A stretch of DNA of 64,000 bases from Lotus japonicus. Its lineage: Eukaryota > Streptophyta > Magnoliopsida > Fabales > Fabaceae. Each line of letters begins with the position of its first letter. The stretch's first letter is position 1. A program made the translations under genes and the position numbers. The stretch is taken from assembly GCF_012489685.1 (NCBI RefSeq), contig NC_080041.1, forward strand, positions 19,221,802-19,285,801, read 5' to 3'. The notes below the pieces were generated by a model, which was not told the origin of the DNA, did not search any database, and saw only the letters and a program-made list of their open reading frames with translations. Positions 44,763-56,758 of this stretch are shown piece after piece.

Positions 44763-45727
44763 AAACCCAATTACAGAGATTCTTGGGTTGTCTCAATTAT
44801 GTTGCGGATTTCTGTCCTCAACTCAGTACCACAATCAAACCCCTTCATCTCGACAACTGGGAAATCCCTAAAATCTCTCATGCTGAGATCTACAAACCAA
44901 ACGGATCCTTTTTCAAACGATCAGACTTCATCATCAAAACCGTTGAGCAAACCTACAAGCTCAGATCTGATAATGAAGAAATCCATCTGCTTTCTGAAAA
45001 AAGCGTCAAAGATCATATCAGCAAGAACTTCAACTATCTTCACATAGGTAGTGTTCAAGTTGGTCTCAAACCCCTAACTAGGAAGTCTCTGGACATCTCT
45101 ATTCCATGACTCCCTCTTAGGAACGGTTGAAACCAGCCTGAGTAATGGACCAATCTTTTTCAATTGCTTTCCAGATCTAACTGTCAGTCTGGAAGACAAA
45201 AACATCCTTGACGTTCTCTTCCTAAATATCAAGCTTCACGGCCTTGATATGAAAGAAGATTCCATACCAATCTCTTTGATCTACAGGGTTCAATACAAGG
45301 TAATGAACTCTATCAAATCTTATTTCTTGCGAACCAATTGTGAGAAATCCGGAGAAACAACTCTTTTCCTTACAGATTATGATAAGGCAAACGTTATTGT
45401 TCCCAAAACCATCCAATGGAGTGATATCACCCTTCCAGAGAAATGGTCTTTGGAAAAGGCTACTCCAGCCCAACCTGTTGAAACTCCTGAGTTTCGTGAA
45501 ATCGTCCAACACCAATCTGGTCAAGTAGATCTTATCTTTGATAGGAGAAATTCCTTCTTGGATTTGCTTGAGACTTTTGACCTCAGTCTTGAGGGAATTG
45601 ACTTCAAATTGAAGGTCTTGAATAGTAACGGGCTTGACCGTAGATTTCTCAAGACGCTTGAAAGTATCTCTAAGATTGAATTTATTGGTGGTTATAGGAC
45701 TTTTGGGAGGCCTATCTTCAAGAGTAG
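44763..45727 (+). mobile_element. Rearranged mosaic copy of the pararetrovirus
   Basis: It is made of blocks nearly identical to the main copy. 44763-44848 matches RT sequence 42503-42588 with one visible difference (T42570 against C44830). 44849-45104 matches the movement region at 37756-38011. 45105-45168 is 64 bases not present in the main copy, replacing its 30 bases at 38012-38041. 45169-45559 matches 38042-38432 with no difference seen. 45560-45727 is an inverted match to about 40892-41060. The RT/movement junction shares only about two bases of microhomology. Short chimeric frames here have no function. Confidence 0.88.
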
Positions 45728-45765
45728 TGATATTGATATTGATATTGATATTGATATTGATTTTT
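45728..45765. repeat. (GATATT)n hexamer microsatellite
   Basis: About six GATATT/GATATT-like units directly after the inverted viral block, marking the right-hand junction with host DNA. Confidence 0.85.
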
Positions 45766-45930
45766 TAGTATGAAGTGCGTGTAATGTTGAAATAAACGTG
45801 ATCCTAGTGGTGAAAATATAAAAAATCAAAACAAGAGTTGTTCTCAATTTAATTGAAATAAAAAATGCATTTGTTCATAAAATGTTATCGCATATGACAT
45901 GAAATAATTCAGAAATGACACTCAGACTTT

Positions 45931-46225
45931 CACTAGTGGCGGTGAACAGAGTCGGTTAGAACTAACGTTAGTCCATCATCAAAAAATTGGTTTTATAGCG
46001 GTTTCAACTGACGCTAGTGTTTCAGACAAATCTAGCGGCGGTTGGCTTCTTCCACCGCTAATCCATTTAGTGTTAGCTGGTTGACCGTCGCTAGTCCATT
46101 TAGTGCGCCACTAAACGAGTGAACGGGCCGCCGTTAAAGCTCTGCATTTTTGTGGTAACCTTTAGCTGACATCTTTCGATATATAGTTTTGTGGCGGCTT
46201 TTAACCGCCGGTGCTAATGTTTATG
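45931..46225. mobile_element. CACTA-type transposon terminus with subterminal repeats
   Basis: It begins CACTAGTGGCGG and contains many short motifs around GGCGGTT and ACCGCC/GCTAGTCCATTTAGTG in both orientations, the subterminal repeat pattern of En/Spm elements. A related scrap (GGTTTTTTAACCGCCGCTAATG) lies at 48129-48151. No transposase is seen and the far terminus is not identified. Confidence 0.55.
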
Positions 46226-46427
46226 ACGACAAAAAACCTAAAAATAGTGTATGTGGGTTGTGTATTTCGCAAATAGTACATGTTCAACTCAAAATAATTA
46301 GTCGAGAAAAAAAGTTTATGTCAATAATGTATGGAACATCGGACCTTACCACTAATATACATGGACCGAGGGGCAGAGTGGCCTAGTGGGACCATATATG
46401 GTAACCCCCATCTAAAAATAATTTGTT

Positions 46428-47403
46428 GGCTTAATTCCACTTTGTGCCCCTGATCTTTCAAAAATGAGCGATCGAGGCACCCTGCACCCCGTGTTTAAAC
46501 GTAGCGGTCAGACACCCCAACGTTTCAAAAACGTGCGTTCCAAGCTCTTCTGTTAAGTGCCGTTAGTTTGACCAACGGAGCTAGTGACGTGGATTTTCTT
46601 TTTCATTTTAACATTATATTTTTTACCCAAAAATTGCCACTCAATTCTCTCTCAATCTCGACATCTCTCCCTTTCTCACTTTCTTCTCCATTTTTTTCTG
46701 AAAACCCTAAAACCACACAACATCATCTTCTTCTTCATGGTCGCCGCCACTCCTCTTCGGCCAAGCCGCCACCACCGCGAGCTTCCTCACGCGAGCCCGC
46801 CGCTGGCCACACCACCATCACCGCGCCTCCTTCTTCTTCTTCTTCTTCCATGACAGCCACCGCCGGTCACACCATCACTTCCTCATCAACCTCGCGCGAA
46901 CCTAAAGAGCAGCCACCATGGCCACCACGTGGAAGCCATCACCAACATGAAACCCTAGGACCGCCGCCTTCAAAGTCCGATCTACGATGAACCGCTCACG
47001 ATCTCGACAAACCAACACCAACGTTGTGCTCCTCTCCTCGTCCGCAACAAAACCCACAAAGAAATTTCCGATTCCGACGACCTCCGTCGTGCGCCGCCGC
47101 CGGAGGCGATTTCCGGCGACTCGCCCTCTTCTCTTTCTCTTGCAAAATTAGGGTGAAATTTGGGTAAAAATTGGGGGGAAGCGTGTTTGTGAATTGGGGG
47201 GGAATTTTTGGGTGAAAAGGATAATGTTAAAATGAAAAAGAAAAGCCCCGATCTGGCTCCGTTTGGTCAAACTAACGACACTTAACAGAAGGGTTTGGAA
47301 CGCACGTTTTTGAAACGTTGGGGTGCCTGACCGCTACGTTTAAACACAGGGGGCCCCGATCGATCATTTTTGAAAGATCAGGGGCCCAAAGTGGAATTAA
47401 GCC
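46428..47403. mobile_element. Mutator-like element with ~190-bp TIRs (Pack-MULE candidate)
   Basis: TIRs at 46428-46616 and 47219-47403 start GGCTTAATTCCACTTTG and match over about 185 bases. The 9-bp flanks TAATTTGTT (46419-46427) and TAATTTATT (47404-47412) match at 8 of 9 bases, typical of MULEs. The ~600-bp interior is GC-rich (GCCGCCGCCGGAGGCG), has a CTT microsatellite and no transposase, and looks like a captured gene 5' region. The open frame across 46568-46990 lacks an ATG at its start and is partly TIR. Confidence 0.85.
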
Positions 47404-47412
47404 TAATTTATT

Positions 47413-49191
47413 CCAGTGTTGTATAATATTTTTTTATTGTCACCCTCTCAACTTAAAAGATAAGTATTTGATCTAAAATATAATCCTAGAAAAATGAAGT
47501 GTTAAGATTCTTTTTCACCTTCACTCTAATGAAATATGAAAATAAATGACAGAAATAAATGATATGATATGTGATGTGACAAGAATTGCAGAAAGGGATA
47601 GAAAGAAAAGTATGTGAAAATAAAATGAGAAAAAATGTGAACTGTGAATTTATCGTTACTCTATAATGATATATGACATAAAATAATTCAGAAATAACTC
47701 TTAGACGTCCACATTTAACCAACACTTTTTTGTTTATTGCGGTATTGTAAGTTTGCCACTTTGCCTTGTAATCTTCAACTTCGGCACAACGATAAGGAAA
47801 TGGGCACCAGTCAATTAATCTAAAGGATCTAATTTGATGAATACCCTAAGCACAAATATAAGACAATTTTCCTAACTAAATAAATTAATTAAGAAGAAAA
47901 AATGAGTATGGAATAAGAATATTTTCAAGTGTATTGTTTGAATTTCCGTTTGTAACTAATTATTCAAAAATCTTAAATTATTGGATAAGAACCACATGAA
48001 TAATTTTATATCTTTATTGCTAACACTTCCCCTTACGTAAGAATTTGCTTGAGATAAGACAATTTTGTAAATAAACATCAGACATGTGCTTTTGCTAACA
48101 CTTCCCCTTTACGTAAGAGTTTGCTTTAGTGATGGTTTTTTAACCGCCGCTAATGCGTATGTATGATTCACATCTTCAAAATTTTGTATGTCCAACAATC
48201 ATTTTTATTTTTTTTAAATGATACAAACCGAGAAATATTTGTTAAAATGGTGAGTTAAAAAATATTTGTCAAAGCGGTGTTGGTTTTGCTAAGTGTGATC
48301 TAACATGGACTGAGTTTTAAGAAAAATAATTGAAGTCACACAAAGCTCACTTAAAGATCCACAAATTTCATGCCAACTTCACGTCAAATCTCTTGGCAGA
48401 AACAACACCACTTTAACAAAAAGAAATTAACTCGTCCCATTTTGACAAATATTATTTCTTTTTGTATTATTTATTATTGAAGAAGAAACCCCATGAGAAC
48501 AACTCTCTCATGAAGTAAGAACAAACTAAATAACTCTAAACATCACAACCAAACCCTCTATGGCGACCATACTTTAAGAATGAGTCTCATTAAAACCTTA
48601 CTAGAAATAATTCATAGGGATAAAATTATAGTGAAGAAAAAAGAGTACCACATTCTGAAGTGAACCATAGTATAAAAACTCATAACGACCCAAACCAAAA
48701 CAGCAAACCCCCTAATAAATATTACAAACACAAACCAAAACCAGAAAAACCGTAATCTTATGAAAACCTACAACAGCCATGCAAAGAAACCACCACATAA
48801 TGCCATAAAAATAATCCAACAGGCCCAACCACGCAAAACGTTTTCCTGAGTAAACCTTGTGCTCATACAAACCAAAGTCCACATTGCGTACACTATCCCA
48901 ACATCACCCACAATGGTTCCAACCAAGGCAGATGTACTAAAACCAAACTTGTAGATCCTCCACTAAACGCACTAGCCTCAGGTATGAGGATACCAATACT
49001 CTCTGATCTAGGTGTACATGTATCACGAACAAACGAATGCAAAGCTAGCATCAGCACCATCACAACCAATGAAGCCAGTGGAGGGAGCGACTTCTAAAAT
49101 AGTCCACAAAGTAAAAATTCGTACTCTCTCTTTCACAACATCCACGCTTTACGTCAAACGCACAACATTCAATCCCTTCAACAAAAGTTGG
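47413..49191. other. AT-rich intergenic DNA without a supported gene
   Basis: No gene is recognised. There is a repeated phrase, CTAACACTTCCCCTT-ACGTAAGA, at about 48021 and 48099 (direct repeat, ~78-bp spacing), and a CACTA subterminal scrap at about 48129. Short frames at 47486-47725 and 49012-49260 are not credible. Confidence 0.4.
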
Positions 49192-49199
49192 AGTACTAC

Positions 49200-49375
49200 T
49201 AGGGATGGCAATGGGTCTCGGACCCATAGGGTACCCGCAAAAAATACCCACTATGAGTAAAGTAAAAACCTGCTAGATGGGGGGTTAGGTATGAGTAATT
49301 ACCCGCAAAAAGTAATGGGTATGGGTGCGGGTATGGGTACTATAGTACCCAACCCGCCCCATACCCGCACACACA

Positions 49376-49445
<70 letters not shown>

Positions 49446-49966
49446 TAGTATTATATGAACAAATTTTAAGCTATAGCTTTCAAACTTACTTATTCTAAAA
49501 AATAGGTGACTATTTAAAGTATTCATAATCATTGCTAATTTACTCCCACTTATTTTTAAAATTAGTAAGTTAATAACCTACAACTTTAGGACTATATTAT
49601 AAATCCGAAATTAAAAATTAAGTTATATCTTTCTTACTTATTCGTTCTATAAAAATATATTCTTAGTTGAATGATTTTATTTGTAACGTAGATAATCTTT
49701 TGTATTTATATTAGTGTTTTTTATTTAAAAAGTTAGTTGTATTTTTTGTTTTCTATTAACAAAAATAGTGAAAAATATATTTTGCTTAGCTAAATTGCGG
49801 GTAATGGGCACGGGTACGGGCATATAGGTACCCAGAGGGTACGAGGACGGACATTCAAGTTGCTACCCATGCGGGTATGAGAACGGGTACGAGTAATTTT
49901 TTAAAACGCGGGTATGGGGATGGGTACTATAGTACGCTACCCAGACCCTACCCATTGCCATTCCTA
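49200..49966. mobile_element. Non-autonomous hAT-like element (767 bp) with perfect 8-bp target duplication
   Basis: It starts TAGGGATGGCAATGGG and ends CCCATTGCCATTCCTA, an inverted repeat of about 16 bases with one mismatch. Flanks AGTACTAC at 49192-49199 and 49967-49974 are identical. Subterminal regions carry many GGGTA/TACCC motifs in both orientations. A (TTA)n microsatellite of about 66 bases lies at 49376-49443. No transposase frame. Confidence 0.88.
49376..49443. repeat. (ATT)n microsatellite
   Basis: More than 20 uninterrupted ATT units inside the hAT element. They give a spurious poly-Asn frame on the minus strand. Confidence 0.95.
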
Positions 49967-50544
49967 AGTACTACCAAGAAAACCAAAATCGCTCAGCCTC
50001 CTCCTTCCTTCTCCTCACCCAAAGTTGTGCGAGGAACCCATACCATAGTGTAGTGTTCGTTGAAGAGACTTGAGGAATGGTGTTTTTTTATTTGACTAAT
50101 TTTCTTCTTTTTCTATTATTTAAAAGAAAAACCAATCATTTCATATATTTTATTATACTCTCTTTTAAAGTTTTTATAAACTCATGACTTCATAAGTGTT
50201 TAATATATTTCTTTTTCTTTAAAAAAATAATAATATATTTCTTTAAAAAATATTCAATTATTAAAGAGTTTATGTTTTCTTCTTTACATCGATTTTTTTC
50301 ATAAAATCTAAAATATTTCAAAATAATTATTTTTATATTAAACCTGAATCACAATATATGAATCATAAATTGTTGGAATCCATAAGAAACATAGGCATAA
50401 TGGATCGTAGATGAATTTTTTGATATCTAGATACGAGTAGGATTTGAACACAGGACTTGAGAAATTTTAATCTATTAAGTATCATTTAGGTTATCCATAC
50501 CAGTATCGTAGATGAATTGAACTAGCTAGATTGTTTCCATTCTT

Positions 50545-51117
50545 GGGGCAGTTTTGAAACTTATATATTTACCATTTTAGTGTATTTTTTTATAGTTATC
50601 TATATAGTGTAAATCGTTAATATTCATGGCGATACCTACTTTTTTGTTTTTTTCCCAATAAAATCGCCAATCTAAGTAGCGATACCACTTTTATGATTTT
50701 ATTATTATTTTTTGCTCATCTTGTGACAGGAACATAATCCGTCACAAAATCCTAATCCTATTTAATTCATCACAAAACAATATGTCATCGCTAGATACTT
50801 TGTGACGGAAAACTTCCTCTCAACAGTTCGTCACTAATTCATATTATTCACTAGAACTTTGTGAAAGATTAAACTCTGTTGCAAAAGATACTCTGTCGCG
50901 TTTTTGTGACAGATGTCTCCTCTCTTCATATCCCATTGCTAATTACTTTTTTTATTATTCGCTAGAATGTTGTGACGGATAATCCGTCACAATAAGAGTC
51001 AACTTTTTTTAAAAAAAAGTGGTATCACCTCTAGCATTGACTATTATTTACCCTACTATATATGGTAAATAAAAATAAAAGTGCACTATAATGATAAATA
51101 AGTTCAAAAGTTGCTCC
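50545..51117. mobile_element. Long-TIR element with GTGACGGA palindromes, superfamily uncertain
   Basis: The left end (GGGGCAGTTTTGAAACTTAT) and the reverse complement of the right end (GGAGCAACTTTTGAACTTAT) are similar and stay alignable for about 100 bases. The interior has repeated TTTGTGACGGA/TCCGTCACAA and CGTCACTAATTC motifs. No clean target duplication is visible. It is an old MULE-like or CACTA-like non-autonomous element. Confidence 0.45.
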
Positions 51118-53088
51118 ATGAATGTAAAAAAACCATATATCTATCTATTTACATATAAATTATGAAGTGCAGAATGTGGCATTAACACCTCACCTTTTCA
51201 ATCTTTACAAAGGTATCAACTTTAACCTTTTATCCTATGTGTCATCTTCTACCTTTTGTAAATGTTTTATCAAGCGACATCTCATCATCTTTAACCTTCA
51301 TAACCCACTAAATATATGATTCCCAACAAGACTATTAGATAACCATTAAAAGAAAGACTTGTAAAGTTCGAAAAGAAAACTGTTACGATTAAATAATAAT
51401 CAATCGTAATTTAACTACCTTTAATACATGATAGAAATCTGAACAATTCATCATGATCCATGAACATTCCAAACTTAAACACAAATTCACAAACTAATGT
51501 ACCATCCTTGGAGTTGCTTCCAATGGGAAACTAGATTGCCTTTTCCTGGTTCAAGAAACAAGATTCCCACTCGCTGCTCCAAAAATGTGCAATTTTATTG
51601 TAAAGAATTTTATGAAATTGGTTAGTTACAATCAATGATTTAATTTGAACGTTACTGATGAGTGAGGAGATAAATCACTATAACATTTCTTAACCCCTAG
51701 GAAGATCATCCATGCTACAAACCGAGATAAAACGTAACATCACTTCACTCGCTTAACTCATTATCCCATTTTAAAAAGAGAAAAGTTTGTTTTATTGGAT
51801 TTTTTTTTGTATAGAACATTTTTCATACAAGAATATATAGTGCATAACCCATCCTCTGTCCCAAGATATTGTACCATCACAATCTTACTTTTGTTGAACT
51901 ATCTTTTGTTTATAAGACACATTTATCTTAAGGTCAAGAGTCGGTCGCACAAGTGACCAAAATGTAATGCTTACTTTACTTCTTTTTGCTTATAAGTTAG
52001 GTATGTTTCTAACTAATATCTCTAATATATTATTTTCTTCTCAACCATTGCTGTCTATATTTTGTACCATGTCTTAATTCTATAAAAGAAATTATGTAAA
52101 ACCTAATATTACTTCACTTTTCTAATTAATTGGTTGACATCGTGTGACTATTTAGTTCTTGTTGGATTATCCTGAATCTCTATAATGGGTAAGTCGGTAA
52201 GGATCGATTTGGAACCCACAATTGGTTATCTTATCTGTTATATTGTTTAATGTAGATAGAAGATTTAGTTTTATGTGTGTGTTTCTTAACTTCTTTTCAA
52301 TTGTTTTTTCATTTAGATTGATATAAACAATGAGTCATTTCTAATGCTAAAGCTCGAAGAAAACAATAAGCTACTTATTAGCTACCTTTGTTCTCTCTAT
52401 TAACCTTTTCCCCTAAATTTTCACTACTACTAAAATGGTAAGAAAAGAAAGATGGGGTTTGATGTAACATGTTCTTTGTCATTCTTAATGCATTCCAGAA
52501 CCAATACAACTTTATGAGTGTTTTGTAGGTTTCTAACCATTAACGACCTGTTCCTAACCACATGTTTCTACGTTATAGAAAAAAAGAACAACATAATTCT
52601 GAATCAATTTTTAAGTAACCCATACCCGAATTCAAGATGAAAATAGAAAGCGGAAGCGTACCTAAATTTGCCATTGAGAATTGTTGAAGGATTTGGGAGT
52701 GTCTTGTTGTAAATCAGCCTTATGGTTTTCTAATATTCTCTTTTGATGGGATGAAGAGAGAGTATTTTCACGTGTATGCAAATGAAGACCATAATTCATA
52801 TAAGTAACTTTTACATCTCAGTTTTCAATATTTCTAATTTGATCTCTCATCAAATTAGAATATTGCCTTATAGTATCTACACAATACCCTTTCATAAAAA
52901 ATATGCCCTTAGCCATAAATCAATATATCAAATAGACTACTTTAGTTTTGGCTAATTAAATAATGACTTTAACACATTTAAATATTACATTGTGACCCGA
53001 AATTCCGACATGTCTGTGTTGTTGAGTATAAGTTATGGAAAACAATAAGTTTTACTCACACTTCAATCTCATCTACACTTAGGGCTCT
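51118..53088. other. AT-rich intergenic DNA without a supported gene
   Basis: About 2 kb in which no ORF of note, RNA gene or transposon terminus could be supported. Confidence 0.4.
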
Positions 53089-53091
53089 TTT

Positions 53092-53919
53092 GACATTTTG
53101 TATTAGGAATGATAGTATAAACTTATTCAATATATTATAGACTTATTCATCTTTGGTGCTAACATTGTATTGTATAAGTTTATACATCAATCCCCTCTTA
53201 TACATTAAAATTATGGATTATTGAATCCACCCTATAGATGATGGATAAGGCAAGATAAGATTGTGATGTATGAGCCACAACAACCCTCCACTATCACCAC
53301 CACACCACCTCCACCATTGCTACCACCACTATGCACGACCGCCCTCCACCACCATACTGCCACCGCCTCCACCACCTCTGTTGCCACCACCGTCGCCGCC
53401 ACCACTACCACCACCGTCGCTGTTGTCATCGCTGTCACCACTGCCACCACCGCCACCATCACCACCAGTCGCCGCCTCCACCACCTCAACCGTCATTGTC
53501 ATCGCCGCCACCACTAGATATCGCCATGACCCACCACCACCACCACCACCACTACCGCCACAAGCATCATCACCATCACTTCCAACACCACCGTCGTCGC
53601 CGGCACCACCTAAACCACCACTGCCATTACTACCGCCACAACCCTCCACCATCGCCACCACAACCTCACTCCACTGCCACCACCGCCACTACCATCTTAC
53701 CACCCACTAAAACCATTTTCATTTTTATAATATATATCATTATTAAATATTTCACAAAATATAGGTTTATATTAATTTAAAATGAAATGATAAGTTATAC
53801 AATGTATGACCAAACACCGTATAATATTATAATTTTATCAGACCCCATACAATCAGGCTTAATACTATCATACCTTACACTATCATGCCTTATGTTATAC
53901 AACATACCAAACGAGCCCT
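53092..53919. mobile_element. PIF/Harbinger-like MITE (828 bp) with a CCA-repeat core
   Basis: The ends GGGCTCTTTTGACATTTTGTAT and, reverse-complemented, GGGCTCGTTTGGTATGTTG form an inverted repeat, and the flanks are TTA at 53089-53091 and 53920-53922. Three-base TTA duplication and GGG...TTTGG termini suit PIF/Harbinger. The core (53270-53700) is dense in CCACCA/CCGCCA and gives open frames in several phases on both strands (His/Pro- or Gly/Val-rich). These are composition artefacts, not genes. Confidence 0.75.
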
Positions 53920-54270
53920 TAGAAAGAAATGCAGAAAAAAGAGAGAATTAAAAAATATGATAGGAAAAGAAAAAAAAAGATAGAAAGAGAATACAATTTG
54001 CATAAATGACTCCTATGTAATTACGTGAATTTTAGCGCTCGGGCAACGTGCGGGTCTGAATCTAGTTAAACTGATTTCATATATAAAATTTGAGTGAGTA
54101 GAAACATACTGGATAGTTAACGTAGTCAACACCTCATTGTGTTTTTCTTTTTCTTTTTACTTATTATAATTATGTTTTCTCAATTTAAATGACAATTTAA
54201 ACCACTTTTGAACGTCCTGATTGTGACTAAGTTAGTAAACGCTATTACTATGCAACACAATCTCCCAAAA

Positions 54271-54400
54271 GATATCTTAAGTGGTAAGAGTTAAGAACAT
54301 AAAAGTTGGATGTGCTGAAAGGTGAAGGGTCCAGGGTTCAAACTCTGAGGAAGAACTAATTTACTAACATTACTAACATATAATATTTGCCTATAAAAAA
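54271..54400 (+). mobile_element. tRNA-derived SINE-like element
   Basis: An A-box-like TATCTTAAGTGG at 54273-54284 and B-box-like GGTTCAAACTC at 54335-54345 are about 50 bases apart, followed by a short tail ending in an A run. This fits the internal pol III promoter of a tRNA-derived SINE. Related relics occur at 28369-28433 and 31862-31923 on the minus strand. Confidence 0.5.
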
Positions 54401-54434
54401 AACTAAACAACACAATCTATGTGGATCAATATTT

Positions 54435-55928
54435 ATTGTATGGCGTATGAAAATAAGTCCCTGAAAAAATTCCGATTTGGGATCCCATAATTTTTTTTAA
54501 TCTAAATAAGTCCATACCCGTGTTATGTGCCTCGAATTTTGGACAATCATCGATTCCACATGAATTTTTTATTTTTTTATTCCAAATGTGTTAATTAATT
54601 ATAATTAACAAATTTTTTATTTTTAATTCACAAAGAACATTTTTTGTTCATCTCCATTGCAGAAGCGAGCGACTCCCAATCCTGCGACTCCCAATCCTGT
54701 AGCTGACAACAAATGTAATTTTTCATTCTTATTCTCATAAAATATTTAATTGATTTTCATCTTCAACCCTTACCACCACATTCATCAAGCCCCCTTCATT
54801 TCATTTTAAACACTGCACCACCACCGCCAGCCCAAGTTCACACATAATCATCACCACCCACAACCACCACATTGTTCAAATCTGAAGCTAAAAAAAAGTT
54901 AAAAGTTTCAATCTTTTCAACCCAGATCAGACGAGAAAGCATTAAACCTAAATATCAGAACTCAAAAACCTAGATTTTCGACCGAAAACCCATACAACTA
55001 AATTTATTCACCATCATTTTCATCATTCTTTCATCATCTTCTTCCTTCAATAGGAAAAAAATCAGAAAAACAAAAACATATATCTAAACCCAATGCCATC
55101 AACACCACCAAGACCAGAATAAAGGAAGATGAAGGAGGGAAGTCATCGAAACCCAACACCCACCACACTGAATTGTCTCCCCATCAGAGCAGATCTGCCT
55201 CCAAACCTTAGGGCCTTCATTATCTGCCTTTGGAACCAAACCTCAACTTCATCTTCTTCAGCAAAAGACACCAGATCCAACAAGAAACTGACTCCTTCTC
55301 GCGGGGTAGGGCACCGCCGCAACCCTTGGCGAGGCTGAGGTGAGGGTCGACCTCATTAGCATCGCCGATGGTGAGATGGAGGACGGGTTGTTGTCGGCGC
55401 GAAAGGTGAAAGAAGGTATAGACAGAGGCAGGTGAGCGCGAGGAAGGTTGTGGCTATGGCAGTGTGGCTTCGTTTTGGTCGCAGTTTTGGATCAATGGTG
55501 GAAAACGACAACGACGACGACAATAGATTGGAAAGTGACGGCCACGATAGGGAGGGGATGGGTTGAAGAAGTGAGAGAAGTTTAGATCTGAGAGGATTTG
55601 TGTTCTGAGTGAGTGAGAGGGTGAATAATTTATTTTCTGGGTTTTTGTGATTGTTGGTGGATGAAGATCATGAATAATTTATTACTCTTCTCCCTCTTAA
55701 CCTAATCTGATCTCTAGGAATTAAAAATAAAGTTATTTGTTAATCATAATTCATTTAACACAATTGGAATATAAGAAAAATTAAAAATACACTTGGAATT
55801 GATGATGTCCAAAATAAGGGCCACATAAGCATATAACACGGGTAGAGACTTATTTATATTAAAAAAATTCAAGGGATCCCAAATCGGAAAAACATTTTTC
55901 AGTGACTTATTTTCATACGTCATACAAT
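54435..55928. mobile_element. Long-TIR (MULE-like) element with captured-gene-like interior (~1.5 kb)
   Basis: TIRs of about 140 bases: left 54435-54575 and right 55790-55928 share ATTGTATG-CGTATGAAAATA, TTTGGGATCCC and ACCCGTGTTAT. The interior (54640-55690) is richer in GC and contains gene-like but non-intact sequence, including an ATG-led 69-codon frame at 55129-55338 with no known domain. The exact ends and target duplication could not be fixed. Confidence 0.65.
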
Positions 55929-56458
55929 TTCAGGGACCTCTGGAGTATTTAAGTCATATTTGTTACAATAAGTAAATTTATACTCTTATTAGAAATGAAT
56001 TATCAATATTAGAAATGAATTATTAGTAAATTTATTAGAAATGAATTATCAATATTAAACTTTTACAAAGCAGCCCACTTACTCAATGTCTCACATCTTT
56101 TTTACATTTATTTTTTATCTATTTCTCTCTTTTCTATTAATTAAATCATCTATCATATCTTTACTCTCTCTCTCTTTTCTTCCTATCTCTCTCCTCCTTC
56201 ACCTCTTTCCACCTCATTTTTAAGGTGTGAACAGAAGATTATTCACAATTTTTTAACCGTTGGTGAATTAGCATTTCGGTGGTTTTTTGTGGTTACTGAC
56301 AGCGTTTAGCCATCTCGCTTGGTTTCAGAGTCTTCACAGCCTTTAATAAAGCCTTTTGACTAAGAATTGGTGGTGTATACTTATGAATACTGATTTTCAT
56401 TCTTGTCTAGTTTATGGTATGTTGGTTGGTTCTTGTTGGGTATTTTTATACGTATGAA
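55929..56458. other. AT-rich intergenic DNA without a supported gene
   Basis: It contains pyrimidine-rich runs (TCTCTCTCTTTTC near 56170) and a short tandem of TTAGAAATGAATTAT near 55990-56050. Nothing else is recognised. Confidence 0.4.
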
Positions 56459-56714
56459 TGTATTTGAAGGAGATTATTTTATTCATCATTGTGAGCTCTA
56501 TATATATAGAGCAATTACATAACAGAAAAATAACAAACCTACTCATAAACTGATCTGATTCCTAAAATCAAGTGATATTGATTTTAGAAACAACTAATAT
56601 TATCTTAATCTTATTCTAATTTGAAAATAAATCTAAACAATATCTTAAAACAAAATTTAAATCCTAACTAATTATCTCCTCTTAATTTCAGCTATTATAG
56701 GCATATTCTCAACA
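56459..56714 (-). repeat. Putative 3' LTR of copia-E (~256 bp)
   Basis: On the minus strand it begins TGTTGAGAATATGCC immediately after a polypurine tract (56715-56727) and ends TTCAAATACA. It contains CTCTATATATATAGAG, a TATA-like palindrome, near 56501. No second LTR is in the window, so the ends are estimates. Confidence 0.6.
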
Positions 56715-56758
56715 AATCTCCTCTTGACTTTAATAGCTGGAAACTCTTGATTTTGTCT

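Noticed and set aside
45249..45773. 174-codon ORF in the mosaic viral copy
   Set aside because: It runs from a movement-protein fragment through an inverted segment into a microsatellite, so it is a chimera of rearrangement, not a gene.
46568..46990. 140-codon Ser/Pro-rich ORF in the Mutator-like element
   Set aside because: No ATG at the start, partly TIR sequence and low-complexity codons; more likely captured non-coding or 5' leader DNA.
49299..49532. ORF with a poly-Asn run
   Set aside because: It is a translation of the (ATT)n microsatellite inside a hAT element.
53263..53780. Long His/Pro- and Gly/Val-rich ORFs on both strands
   Set aside because: They come from CCA/CCG trinucleotide composition inside a MITE, which suppresses stops in several frames.
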